A DNA stretch of 22,786 nt from Corallochytrium limacisporum (Eukaryota; Opisthokonta): the NCBI GenBank assembly GCA_002811645.1, contig PDIP01000094.1, positions 1-22,786 of the forward strand, written 5' to 3'. The position numbers and the translations under genes are program-made. Positions 1 through 10,092 of this stretch are shown here, piece by piece. Each line of letters opens with the position of its first letter. Position 1 is the stretch's first letter. The notes under the pieces are model-generated. The model was not told the origin of the DNA. It saw only the letters and a program-made list of their open reading frames with translations, and made no database searches.

Positions 1-1735
1 CTCCCATGCCCTCCCCCCCTTCTTTTTCCTCGTTCAATTGGGGTGTGTAACCAACCCGTTCCACTATCTAATTGGATACCTTAATCCAGTTATGGTACGA
101 GCGTGTGGGGCAGAACGTGTAAGCGTGCATTTAGAAACGATGCGCTCACCTTAAAATTTTCAGTGTGGCAAGCACCCAGGCCTACCACAAAGGACCAGAA
201 ATTCTAAAATCAAGAATCTCGAATGTTTCCATGTCTTTTTCTGGTCCAGCTGTCAGTATAACTCCGTTTGGACTACAGAATGGGTCTGTTTTTACAGCGG
301 CGAATTGTGTGAAATAGGTATGAGTACCCCAGGCTTGATGATCGTCCAGGGCGATCATCACCATTCTCATTGCTGTTTTTGGACAGTCAGGTATTTTGGT
401 CCTCATCGCGTGATAATATGTGGTGCATATTCGATAAGCCAGCGTCCTGGTCGATCGGTAAAATAATAGGAACCGGGCCTTATTTGACCGTACAAGATTC
501 ACCCCCCCCCCTTCCCCGCGAGAGGTGGGGGCGGCCCAAAGTGTGAAGCAATGGGGTTAAATATGAGAAACGGGTTGTTGAGCATCACCCATTTGGTGAT
601 GGCACAGCCACACGTTCTTCACTCGCCGCTTGTCATCCACACCTTGTAGTTTTTTCGAGTCGGTGACAATGTTTCCCTGAAGAGTTCCGCATGTTAAGCG
701 CTCGCTCTTCCATGTCCTATCTTTATACTTCCGGATGGGTAGTGGTTGGTCGGAGACTTATCGCGCGTTCCGTGTGCCAATTAGCCAGTTTAGACAGGGG
801 TCCCTTGCCGCGCAGGGGAGAGACGGATTTCTACTGGGTTAGAAATTCGGCGAAAAAGCAGGCAAGTTTGTGACTTTGGGAAGGAATCGCGCGTACTTTA
901 ACTCGAATTGGGGCGGCTATACCCCCAGATTTCAGAAAATTTAGTACACGGCATTCTAATTTGTTTCTCGACGTAATGGTTTTTCTATGGAAAGTTATTG
1001 TGTCAAGAGCCACCCACACCACCCACCCCTGCTGTTCTGGTTGCAGGATGGAATGACGGATGACAACGAAAATACAGGGAACACAGAAGCCCGGCGTCGA
1101 GAGACAGTACGTTCCCCATGGAAATCCATGGGCTCTTATCAGCACCAAAGGGGGGAAATCGTCCGTCGGCAGCGGGGAGGGGACGAAGAACCCCGGCGGG
1201 AGCGCAGCGGGAAGGATTTTGCAGCGCCCTCCCTGCAGAGAGAGGCACAATAGGACCCGGAGGGTTTTCTTAGTGAATGAACTGAGACAAGCAAGCGAGA
1301 GAACCGAGAAAAAGGGATGAGAGGATGAGAAGCATACTCTGTATCTAGAGGGGAAAAGACGGCGGATTAGCGGGACGGTTCCAGACGTTATTCTGGCGGG
1401 TCCATCATTCTCACTGTGCACGGGAGGCTACAGGGGTCGTCAGAGGCAAGATTTGTCATCCATGATCTTCACCTGATTTCAGCTCTTGACGCATGATACA
1501 GCTCTAGTGGCTTACAGTGCCGTGGACTTCTGGGATGGTACAAGAGAAGTCGTATTTGACCAGATCGAAAATAGGCATGTGTGCATATGAAAGAACGGCA
1601 AGATAGAAAAGCGAATGAGACAAATGAAGGTGGCCGTTTAGTTTGGTACCAATGTATAGGAAAATGTGCGGGTAAATATCCGAAAGGCACAGTCAACCGT
1701 GACTGTACTCGCAGGATTCACGTAGTTCAGCAAAC
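1..1735. other. Non-coding region upstream of the Piezo gene
   Basis: I see no convincing gene here. The frames open on the minus strand at about 182-502 and 831-1421 begin with GTG rather than ATG and resemble no family I know. The stretch holds pyrimidine-rich sequence at its left edge (1-30) and a C homopolymer near 502-511. The last few hundred bases should contain the Piezo promoter and 5' leader, but I find no clear TATA box or other core element. The left-hand part may belong to a gene outside the window. Confidence 0.5.
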
Positions 1736-4700
1736 ATGAGCGATTTCGATGACTTTCAATTGCAGTTACTGGCTTCCCCGCCCCCTGGAGAAAATCGGGA
1801 GGAGGCGTATTCGCCCCAGCCTAATCCACATATGCTCGAAGACATTCAAGAGGAAGAGTCTTGGGGAACACACGACGAAATTCAGGAGGTACACTCTCCT
1901 GATGAAATACTCACAGAGCATGATTTTGGACAGACAGCTTCAGAGGTACAAAGAAAAGAGAAAAGGCAACAACGAAGACAAAAGCTATCTAGTGCATGGG
2001 GAAAATTTAAGTGCGTTCTCCTGCTTTGTTTGCTCACCACTGCTGCCATAATTCGTCCCTCCTACATCGGGATAGCTTACTTTATTGGTGCAGTGATTTT
2101 AGGTCCGATCTCTACCAGTTTTGGTGCTCCAGTATACAAGGCTGACTCCGTATGGTTCGTCACTGGAGTACGCATCCTGTCTGTGGTTTCCATAGCTTCA
2201 ATTCTGGGACAGGGCAGCTGGCAAATTTATTTGGCATCATCTGGACAATATGAAGACCTATCGACAGCAGATGCGGACATTGTCTTCAGAAGAATTGGAT
2301 GGTTGAAGTATGTTGATGGGCTGTCAGCATTTGACTACATTCGGTACTACGGGGCAGACGTGTTCGTCCTTATCGGATGTCTCTTTTGGGGACAAGCTCT
2401 GTACAAGAATCCACCAGAGGGGTTTAACCATTCGGGCAATGCGTTCAAGCCAAACCTTAGCGTAGGACTGAAATCCAGGGATACGTTCTACTCGGCAGAG
2501 GCTGATGAAAACTTTGCGTTGCCCTCACCTATAGTAGAAGTGGCAGATGATTATCAAAACAGCACTCCGGATCTGGCCCAAATAGATGGGAGCGAGACGC
2601 GTCCACTACCGACATTTGAAGAGGACCTGCCTTTAGAAGACAGTGATGAGCAGATGGCTATGCAGGAAAAGATGAAGGAGGCAAAGAAAAGGAAGTTTGC
2701 CTTCAGCCGAGAGGGTCTGGACAAACTAATGCTTGTTGGCCATTGGACCATGGAAGCGTGCCACCTCTGCGCCATGGGAGCGTTTACGTCGCTGATTCCG
2801 TCCATTCTGGCCGGACCAATAGCCGCCTTCGTCCTGATATATATGCTGAATTTTGCTGCGGAGGGATATGGAAGGTTCAAGTGCTGGCCCGCACCGCTCT
2901 GGACAATTTACGCATGTTATACCTTTGCATACTTCACCCTGGTATATGCGTACAACACACTAAACGCTTTTCAGGATGCCCTGGACCCAAACTCGCAGGA
3001 AGCACAGGGATTAGGTCTCTTTGCATTGGTAAACACCGAAACCATGACCTTGGATGAGAATCGGTGGGAGTACTATGTCATGCTTGGTATTATGGTGCTC
3101 AGCGTTGTTTTCTATCCCCTGCGTGTGTCCAGCCATCGCTCTGCCAGCTTGGCTGGACTGAGGGGAAGCGGTGCGCAGCTGGATAGTAATGATGAACTGC
3201 CACCGTTGTCCCGGTTTTGGTTTCAGGCAATGACGTCCTTGTCACTCATTGGAATTTTGGCCTGGACCATGACATTCCCATCGTACTTTGGACTCGGTGC
3301 AACATTTGTTGTCTTCATTGGCTTTTTGACGCCTATCCAAATTTTGATGGTTGCCCTAGTTCCCATCGCTATAATTTTCTCCGCTCTGTACATACTACTG
3401 TACGTTTGGAATTTGCGAGGCCTCACTGTCAACGAGCAAGAACAGTGGACTCTTGAAAACTTCGAGTATCCGGTGTTCGCGGTAGGCTTAACTTGGGCCC
3501 TGCTTGTGTTGTTATCTTTCACCACTGCGATGCGAAAACGGTATCCACAGGACGGGCACACTGTGGGTACTGATGTGGATGCCTTCTTGAAGGGAAATAG
3601 TGGAGGACATCGCAACAGCAATGTGGACGGAGCCCGTGCCTTTGCTGACGAGGACTTAGATGCTATAGATGATGCGCAGGAAATTCGCATCTATGACTTG
3701 CAAACAGGAAGCAAGGCAAGCGATCATGAGAACATGGAGGAAGGATTTGCCCATCGCCAATCCCCCATGAGTTCGGGTAGCAGTTCGGGAGCAGATTTGG
3801 ATGCAAGTGCGAGACAAGCACTGAATAGGATGACACCTGCAGAAGCAGCAGTTATCGATGACGTGAAGGGCAAACCAGTGGAAAACAATGGCACCGAAGG
3901 CAAACGAATGTCGATCACGGAGAAGACCGCAGGAAAAGCCAAGGGACTCCTTGCCTGGCTCTCCAGACACATTTCGAAGGACGGACTGATTGTTTTGCGA
4001 TATGTTATCCGCTATAGCTATCAGTTGGTCCTCCTCTTTGTGTTGTTCTGTTCTCTGCAGCGGGTTAGTATTATCAATGGTCTGTACCTACTAATCTTCC
4101 TGCTGTTTTCCATCAGTGTAAGTCTTGCTCGGAGATTCTGGTTTGCCTTTGTCGTTTACAATTACGCAAACATCTTTGTAGTGTACTTGTGGCAGTTCCC
4201 CTGGGCGGATGATATCCTCACTGATAGTCAGGAGAAGGTCATTGGTCTGTCCTTCGCAGGCGCAGACTCCATGTGGGAACTTCAGTATTGGAATGTTCTG
4301 ATCTTTATTCCCGCCATGTTCCAATTTTACACCTGGAAACTGCAGGGTATAAACAGTGCTCACACCCGGGAATTCTCCCGCTCCACTCCTAAGGCCCGAG
4401 GAGCCGGGAACTTATCCGGACTGGAGCTTGTGAAAGAGATGAACTACTTCATGACTAGGAAGTTATGGCTTTGGTGTGTAGTCATCGTTCTGATCAGCTT
4501 CGCGATGACTGTCTATGAAAAGACTGTCGTCGGCGTTTGGTACCAGCTGTGTGCGTACGCAGCCTTGACCGCGCTTGGTCTTGGCAACAAGGACACTTTC
4601 CTGTTCAAGACGGTCCTTGGCTTTCAATGCTTTGTCCATGCCATCATTATCGCTGGCTTTTATATCTATCAATTCCCTGACGTACAGGAGCAAGCGGAAG

Positions 4701-7700
4701 ATGTTTTTGATCAAAACAACATTGACGACATGGGACTAAAGCAGAGAACTGATGCAGAACTCTTTGCCTACCTTATTGGGCCTGTGTTTGTGCTCATGGT
4801 AACCGTCACGCAGTTCCGATTCGGCATTCGTCATGAAGCGGAAAATCAACAGACTGAAGCACCTATCCGGTACCAAGAGTTCCCACTGAAAAGCGGCTAT
4901 TTTGTGTTGGCATTGAAGAGGTTTTTCCGTGCCCACTCCAGTAAGGCCGCTATTGCAGTCGGTGGTGGAGCAGCATTACAGTTTATTGGGGGCCCGAATG
5001 CTACAGATGCGGCACTACTTGTTCTTTTGTGCCTGATTTTGCAGGCTCCAAGGCTTCGATTGCTTCTGTACCCTGTGGCCTTCTTTTTCGCCATGGCAGC
5101 CGCGGTCGCGCGCGAATTGTACCAGTTCAAGACGGTACAGGCAGAAGTGGGTACACGGTCACGTGAAGATGCCGACTGGTTCGGCTTTGTTGCCGTGGAT
5201 GAATCAGGCCGGTACTTGGGTCTGTACATCACATTTGTGTACCTATCGGCTTTATTCTTCCATAGCCGAAACTGGTTATACTGTGAAGATCGTAGCCGTT
5301 CTAAATTCAGCGCTTGGACCGAAGACCAAGTCAAGGATGTCTCTCTCGTCTATGACTCAGACAAGATACAGACTGACAGTAGGGTTCGCGATGAAACCGT
5401 CCGCATTGTTCGCATTCTTGATAATGTGTTCGCCTACACAGGATACGAGATGTCCCTCATCGCGTTGGTCATAGCTGCCATCACGAAATTGAACGTTGTT
5501 GGACTGATCTATGTTTTAATGGCATGGTGCTTGTGGGGTTCGAAGGGGAAGAAGCCTCGCCTTACAATTCTGGGGATGTACACCTTCATCATATCATTGT
5601 TGCTTATCATCCAGTACCTTGCACAGTTGTGGTTCCCCCCATTCATTGACTTAAACTATCCTTGGCAAAGTTGGACAGACAACACAGGTACCCAATGGCA
5701 GGAAGGCTTGTATGTGTACCTGTATTTGCCCCCTTCACAAGATCTCACCCAATTAGGCGCTGACTTCTTCGCATTGATGGTTTTCTCGCTATACCTGATG
5801 TCCAGGAAGCGCAAAAGGACTTCAGAATGGCAAGCTCACGATCGCTTGATGAAGTACAACATCAGGGCTTATCCCGTGCATGCCATTAGTGGATTCTGGC
5901 AGATATTTATCGTCTTGCTCACCATAACGTGCTTTGTCCAAGCTGTTGGCAGCCCATCTTTACTGCGAGCCGGCTATTTGTACTTTGCTGTGATGCTGGT
6001 AAATTATGGACCGATTCCTTTGGCCTATGGCACTGGGACAAAAGAAATTTTGAAGGGGATCTCGTACACCTTCGGCTTGCTCTCTTTCTTGTTGGCTTAC
6101 CAGGTCGTTGCATACTCGGTGAAATGGGAGGATGCGGATGAGACGGTGGTTGATGCGTTGAGGACTCTTGGTGTTGGAGCTGGTTTCAAACGAGATACCA
6201 CATTCTACAACACAAACTTCCCCCTTGCCTTTAATTCGTGGTCAAGCAAGGGTCTGGTTTTATACCTAGTGATCCTATACTTTTTCCTCATGTACTTGAA
6301 TCTACAGAAGTCGGCCATGTTTCGACGTTTGGCACGGAACTATGAGATCCGTGAAGCTGTGAGCCCTTCAATTGCAAAGCGTATCTTCGACATGTACAAG
6401 GATGCAGTTGAAATACGGCACACAAGGGACTCACAACGAGTAGTGGCAGTCCAGGGTCGCGTAGACAAAATGGTGACTAAGGAACGCAGTGAGGATGGCC
6501 GTCTCTTCCAGAGGCCTGAAGACTTCCTTGGCGTCCACGGAGATGACCTTCAGGATGAAGTCGAGGATATGGGGGGTCTTCTTGGTGTCTTGAGCGAGAA
6601 GGAGAGGAAGAGAAAGAAGCACCTCCGTGGATCACCCGGCGTCAGTAACGCCATGGATGTTGACGGGGAGACCTTTGTGGATTCCAAGGAGAACCTTCGG
6701 ATGACTCCAGGAACCGCAGCCCCAGATTTAGTTCTAAGCTCTCCGGACAGTGAGGTGCATAAGGACAGAAAAGACCAACCAGAAGCCGAACCAAGGCTCC
6801 TAGAAGACGCTGACGCTGATGAGGAAATCAAATCTCCCTACGATGAGTGGAACAGTGATAGCGAAGAGGAACAACCAGGGGACGATCCTGAGCCTCAGAC
6901 CTACGGCGAGGCCGCAACTCGTCAGAAGAATCGTTTCGTCCGTGCCTTCTTTGGCTTCTTCCGCTGGTTGCGAAGAACATTCTTTGCATTCCTGGAAAGC
7001 CTCGGACACGAACAGGCCGAGCTAGAGGAGGTAGAGGCGGAGATGAAGCGGGAAAAGATGGCACAGATTCGTGGTACCGAAGTCACCGATGTGGATCACT
7101 TTGACGCTAATGAAAAGTCCTTTTTACCCCGTGAAATCATAGAACACAGACGGCAACAAAGTCTGATCACCAAACAGAGTCTGATCACGAAGCACCCTGC
7201 TGATACTCCCGCGCTCTTTGTAGAATCTCAAGAGAATCTTATCACGGAGGCCGCAGAGGCAACAGGCACAGAGAAACCTGCCAATGAAGAGACCACCTCG
7301 AAGCCAAAGAAGAAACGATCGTACGCGAGACGATTCTTCACAGACATGAGGCTTGTCTTCATGTCGCAGACCGAAAACCTTTGCTTTATCCTGATGGTTA
7401 TTGCGATGATGGCAGCCGCAGATCTTTTAACGGCCGGCTATGGTATTTTTGTCTTTGTGGTGAATCCGCTTTTCAAGCCTTTGCCCAATCGAGCTTTCTG
7501 GCATGCTTGCATTAGTTACAGCGTATTTGTCATGGTCATGAAGTATATCTTTAATTTGGATATCTGGACGTTCAACATCACAAATGATGGTCTGGACTGG
7601 TATGACTACATTGGCATCGCTCAAACAACCGGTAAATTCACTGTGATTGTCCTCCCCGAGATTTTAGTTTTGGTGGCCATCACTTTGCATCGTCAGCAAT

Positions 7701-9889
7701 TGAAACTGAAGGGGGTGTGGGGCAACGAGGCCAGCAATAATGCAAAGGCTGAAGACTTCTGGAAGAAGCAAGCGCACAATGTAACACGCGAAGGGTCGGT
7801 TGACAGCAGTATGCTGCTCAGCCCTTCTCCCCTGCTGCCACGAACCCACAGTCCAAAGAAGCACAAACAGCCACATACTTCCTTTGCGGCTTCAAATGCA
7901 TCGCCTCTGCGTTCATCACCTCTGCGTCATCAAAGTACCAGAAGTGCCGAAACTGTCCATAGCGGCGCAGTGAATATGGGTTCTGAGCAATCTCCGCCCA
8001 AGCGCAACCCGGGTACGTCGACCCAAGCGAGGCCGTCTATTGCAATGCCAGATCCAAAGAAGCTCATGGAGTTTGCGAGAAAGAAAGACGAAGACGGCAA
8101 GAAAGGGTTCTTCCACAATCTCCGTTCGTGGATCCATGAAAAGGTCACAAGTGGTGGGTTCCTGGTTCCCCGCGACTACTATCTACCTCAGACGATCTGG
8201 GAAGCCATCGCTACATTGGTAATCATCATCGGCTATCCAAACTTCAATCGCGAGGGCCAGGCAACCAGTTTCCTGTCCATTATTACCGACAATGAGGTTC
8301 CGCTGGCTTTTGTGATCATGCTGATGCTACAAACGGCTGTTATGATTATTGACCGCACCATCTATGTGCTGCGAAACATTTCCGCCAAGTTCAAGTGGCA
8401 GGTCACAAATTTCCTTATCGTGATGTTGGCTTGCTTTTTCTTTGTCCCATCGTACACGAATCGCACCTTCAATGATAATCCATCGCTGATTGCCCTTTTC
8501 CTTGTGAAGTCAATCAGTTTGTTCTTTGGTGCACTACAGATCCGCCATGGATATCCATCCCAGGTGCTGAAGTCCGCGTTGACGGCACAGTACACGAAGG
8601 TCAACTCGATACTCTTCAGCGCTTATCGTATTGTGCCTTTCGTCTATGAAATCCGCGTGCTCGTAGACTGGGGCGCTACCCGCACCACACTCGGCCTCAC
8701 GGATTGGTTGTTGGTCGAGGACTTGAACTATGTTGTGTTCTCGAAGCGCGTTGACCAGGAGAATGAGGACGACCGGCCACCGGGCTCACCACAGCCAAGA
8801 ATTGCCAAGTGTTTCAAGTCCTCTTGCTTCATTATCCTGATCGTGTTGTTCCTGTACTTACCTCTTTTGCTTTTCTCCTTGGCTAGCCTCAGCGCGGAGT
8901 CCAATCCTCCTGTGCTTGGTAGCATGACTATTGCCTTGCGTGGTTTCACCCCGTTTGCGGAGATTCAGGCCCCTCCCGCGGACTTTATGGACATCCCGGA
9001 CACTGTCAGTTCTACCATAGAGAAAAGCTTTGGTAGCAATAACTTTGCTAATCTGCGCGCCCCTGTGCTAGTGGGCTTCTCCGGCAATTCGTCCCAGCCC
9101 TACGACCAAACCTATGCCAGTCGCACTGACCTCAGCGAAGATCTCCTGTTCACAGTCAACGATGGATCTGAAGTAGGTTTGGATGTGGTCCTGACCTTTT
9201 CCCGTGACAAATTTAACTCGGGTTATACTGAAACTGCAAGCGCAACCTTTGAGCACGAACTGAGCCAGGAGCAGGCGGCTGAACTTGCGGCGCTCATCGA
9301 ACCCGTGGACACGACACCAGCAAACAATGACACAGAAATGGTCGGTTTCGTTACCATTGAGGACACGTTCCCACTCATCATTGAATTGGATAGTAGTGAA
9401 GACATCGAGCCCATCACCGATGTCACCGTGACATGTGACCTGGCGTTGCTGCGCGCCGTTCTTCCAGACGGTTCGGTGCAAGAGTGGTGGTCCGTAACCA
9501 TTGCTGAGGCGCCGGATCAAATCCCGGCTACACTCAATTATCCTGAGGCAGACTTCTCTAGTGGCTACACCGTCATAGCATACTCGACTCCGATCGTAAC
9601 GGGTTTGTTCTCACTGATCAGTGCTCAGGGTGTCGTCGGTTTGTACGTCTCTATCATTCTTGTAGCCGGTCGATTCATGCGAATTGCCGTGACCGGCCTT
9701 GCCGATAAGGTTATTGTTGACCGTATGAAGGACGTGACTATCATTGAGAAGCTCATCGATGACATACGTATTGCGCGCACCCTGGATGCTTTGGAACTGG
9801 AGAGTATATTGTTCGAAGAGTTGGTCTTCCTCTTCCGCTCTCCAGAGTCCCTGTTGATCTGGACCAGCGGAAAGTTCAAAGTGGACTGA
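1736..9889 (+). CDS. Piezo-type mechanosensitive ion channel
   Basis: A very large membrane protein of 2717 residues, close to animal Piezos (about 2500-2750). Piezos are trimeric plasma-membrane cation channels opened by membrane tension. Many hydrophobic segments, roughly thirty or more by eye, fill the N-terminal three quarters and match the curved blade. They are split by charged, probably disordered loops at about 240-325, 602-742, 1603-1722, 1766-1865 and 2002-2122. The family motif PF(X2)E(X6)W is exact at P2301-F2302-E2305-W2312 (anchor). An outer helix follows at about 2360-2383, then an extracellular cap at about 2386-2610, an inner pore helix at about 2628-2655, and a C-terminal tail with LFRSPESLLIW, very like the vertebrate LYRSPETMIKW ending. 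The ATG has A at -3 and the frame ends with TGA. The whole gene is one uninterrupted frame, whereas animal genes have dozens of exons. Family assignment is firm; gating and selectivity are inferred. Confidence 0.95.
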   Translation: MSDFDDFQLQLLASPPPGENREEAYSPQPNPHMLEDIQEEESWGTHDEIQEVHSPDEILTEHDFGQTASEVQRKEKRQQRRQKLSSAWGKFKCVLLLCLLTTAAIIRPSYIGIAYFIGAVILGPISTSFGAPVYKADSVWFVTGVRILSVVSIASILGQGSWQIYLASSGQYEDLSTADADIVFRRIGWLKYVDGLSAFDYIRYYGADVFVLIGCLFWGQALYKNPPEGFNHSGNAFKPNLSVGLKSRDTFYSAEADENFALPSPIVEVADDYQNSTPDLAQIDGSETRPLPTFEEDLPLEDSDEQMAMQEKMKEAKKRKFAFSREGLDKLMLVGHWTMEACHLCAMGAFTSLIPSILAGPIAAFVLIYMLNFAAEGYGRFKCWPAPLWTIYACYTFAYFTLVYAYNTLNAFQDALDPNSQEAQGLGLFALVNTETMTLDENRWEYYVMLGIMVLSVVFYPLRVSSHRSASLAGLRGSGAQLDSNDELPPLSRFWFQAMTSLSLIGILAWTMTFPSYFGLGATFVVFIGFLTPIQILMVALVPIAIIFSALYILLYVWNLRGLTVNEQEQWTLENFEYPVFAVGLTWALLVLLSFTTAMRKRYPQDGHTVGTDVDAFLKGNSGGHRNSNVDGARAFADEDLDAIDDAQEIRIYDLQTGSKASDHENMEEGFAHRQSPMSSGSSSGADLDASARQALNRMTPAEAAVIDDVKGKPVENNGTEGKRMSITEKTAGKAKGLLAWLSRHISKDGLIVLRYVIRYSYQLVLLFVLFCSLQRVSIINGLYLLIFLLFSISVSLARRFWFAFVVYNYANIFVVYLWQFPWADDILTDSQEKVIGLSFAGADSMWELQYWNVLIFIPAMFQFYTWKLQGINSAHTREFSRSTPKARGAGNLSGLELVKEMNYFMTRKLWLWCVVIVLISFAMTVYEKTVVGVWYQLCAYAALTALGLGNKDTFLFKTVLGFQCFVHAIIIAGFYIYQFPDVQEQAEDVFDQNNIDDMGLKQRTDAELFAYLIGPVFVLMVTVTQFRFGIRHEAENQQTEAPIRYQEFPLKSGYFVLALKRFFRAHSSKAAIAVGGGAALQFIGGPNATDAALLVLLCLILQAPRLRLLLYPVAFFFAMAAAVARELYQFKTVQAEVGTRSREDADWFGFVAVDESGRYLGLYITFVYLSALFFHSRNWLYCEDRSRSKFSAWTEDQVKDVSLVYDSDKIQTDSRVRDETVRIVRILDNVFAYTGYEMSLIALVIAAITKLNVVGLIYVLMAWCLWGSKGKKPRLTILGMYTFIISLLLIIQYLAQLWFPPFIDLNYPWQSWTDNTGTQWQEGLYVYLYLPPSQDLTQLGADFFALMVFSLYLMSRKRKRTSEWQAHDRLMKYNIRAYPVHAISGFWQIFIVLLTITCFVQAVGSPSLLRAGYLYFAVMLVNYGPIPLAYGTGTKEILKGISYTFGLLSFLLAYQVVAYSVKWEDADETVVDALRTLGVGAGFKRDTTFYNTNFPLAFNSWSSKGLVLYLVILYFFLMYLNLQKSAMFRRLARNYEIREAVSPSIAKRIFDMYKDAVEIRHTRDSQRVVAVQGRVDKMVTKERSEDGRLFQRPEDFLGVHGDDLQDEVEDMGGLLGVLSEKERKRKKHLRGSPGVSNAMDVDGETFVDSKENLRMTPGTAAPDLVLSSPDSEVHKDRKDQPEAEPRLLEDADADEEIKSPYDEWNSDSEEEQPGDDPEPQTYGEAATRQKNRFVRAFFGFFRWLRRTFFAFLESLGHEQAELEEVEAEMKREKMAQIRGTEVTDVDHFDANEKSFLPREIIEHRRQQSLITKQSLITKHPADTPALFVESQENLITEAAEATGTEKPANEETTSKPKKKRSYARRFFTDMRLVFMSQTENLCFILMVIAMMAAADLLTAGYGIFVFVVNPLFKPLPNRAFWHACISYSVFVMVMKYIFNLDIWTFNITNDGLDWYDYIGIAQTTGKFTVIVLPEILVLVAITLHRQQLKLKGVWGNEASNNAKAEDFWKKQAHNVTREGSVDSSMLLSPSPLLPRTHSPKKHKQPHTSFAASNASPLRSSPLRHQSTRSAETVHSGAVNMGSEQSPPKRNPGTSTQARPSIAMPDPKKLMEFARKKDEDGKKGFFHNLRSWIHEKVTSGGFLVPRDYYLPQTIWEAIATLVIIIGYPNFNREGQATSFLSIITDNEVPLAFVIMLMLQTAVMIIDRTIYVLRNISAKFKWQVTNFLIVMLACFFFVPSYTNRTFNDNPSLIALFLVKSISLFFGALQIRHGYPSQVLKSALTAQYTKVNSILFSAYRIVPFVYEIRVLVDWGATRTTLGLTDWLLVEDLNYVVFSKRVDQENEDDRPPGSPQPRIAKCFKSSCFIILIVLFLYLPLLLFSLASLSAESNPPVLGSMTIALRGFTPFAEIQAPPADFMDIPDTVSSTIEKSFGSNNFANLRAPVLVGFSGNSSQPYDQTYASRTDLSEDLLFTVNDGSEVGLDVVLTFSRDKFNSGYTETASATFEHELSQEQAAELAALIEPVDTTPANNDTEMVGFVTIEDTFPLIIELDSSEDIEPITDVTVTCDLALLRAVLPDGSVQEWWSVTIAEAPDQIPATLNYPEADFSSGYTVIAYSTPIVTGLFSLISAQGVVGLYVSIILVAGRFMRIAVTGLADKVIVDRMKDVTIIEKLIDDIRIARTLDALELESILFEELVFLFRSPESLLIWTSGKFKVD
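7160..7195 (+). repeat. 18-bp tandem duplication inside Piezo
   Basis: Two adjacent near-identical 18-base units encode QSLITK twice in a polar linker at about residue 1810. The only visible difference is a c/g change within the unit. The period is a multiple of three, so the frame is kept. It lies in a loop expected to be intracellular and disordered, and is probably a replication-slippage product. Confidence 0.6.
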
Positions 9890-10092
9890 TTTAAGATAAT
9901 TCTTGTTCGAGTTCTAATGGCAACATGTTTCAACAGTAACGTGGCAATTTGCCAATTGCATACGGAATAAAATGGCACATTGTGAATAGTTAGTGTGTAA
10001 TGTACAAAATGAAATCGAAAGACAAAGATGAGACTCAAAGTTACGGATTGTTGACCTTTCACATCGCCGTAGGCTGCAGTGGATTTCTGTGG
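9890..10092. other. Shared 3' intergenic region of two convergent genes
   Basis: These 203 bases separate the stop of Piezo (plus strand) from the stop of the Byr4-like gene (minus strand). They must hold both 3' untranslated regions, so the transcripts either end within a very short space or overlap. An AATAAA lies on the plus strand at 9966-9971. No AATAAA is seen on the minus strand. A TGTACA palindrome, readable from either strand, lies just beyond the AATAAA. Confidence 0.6.
9966..9971 (+). terminator. Polyadenylation signal AATAAA of Piezo
   Basis: An exact AATAAA hexamer starts 77 bases after the Piezo TGA. It is followed within about 30 bases by GT-rich sequence (tagtgtgtaatgt), the usual arrangement of a eukaryotic cleavage and polyadenylation site. 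Whether this organism relies on AATAAA is unknown, because the other three genes lack one. Confidence 0.45.

Noticed and set aside
182-502. Minus-strand frame of about 106 codons with a protein-like ending
   Set aside because: It opens with GTG; the first ATG leaves only about 75 codons, and nothing resembles a known family. A GTGAGC that could be a 5' splice site follows the stop, but there is no partner.
831-1421. Minus-strand frame of 196 codons upstream of Piezo
   Set aside because: It starts with GTG, has an erratic composition with many Ser, Phe and Cys residues, and overlaps several other open frames in the same GC-rich stretch. It looks accidental.
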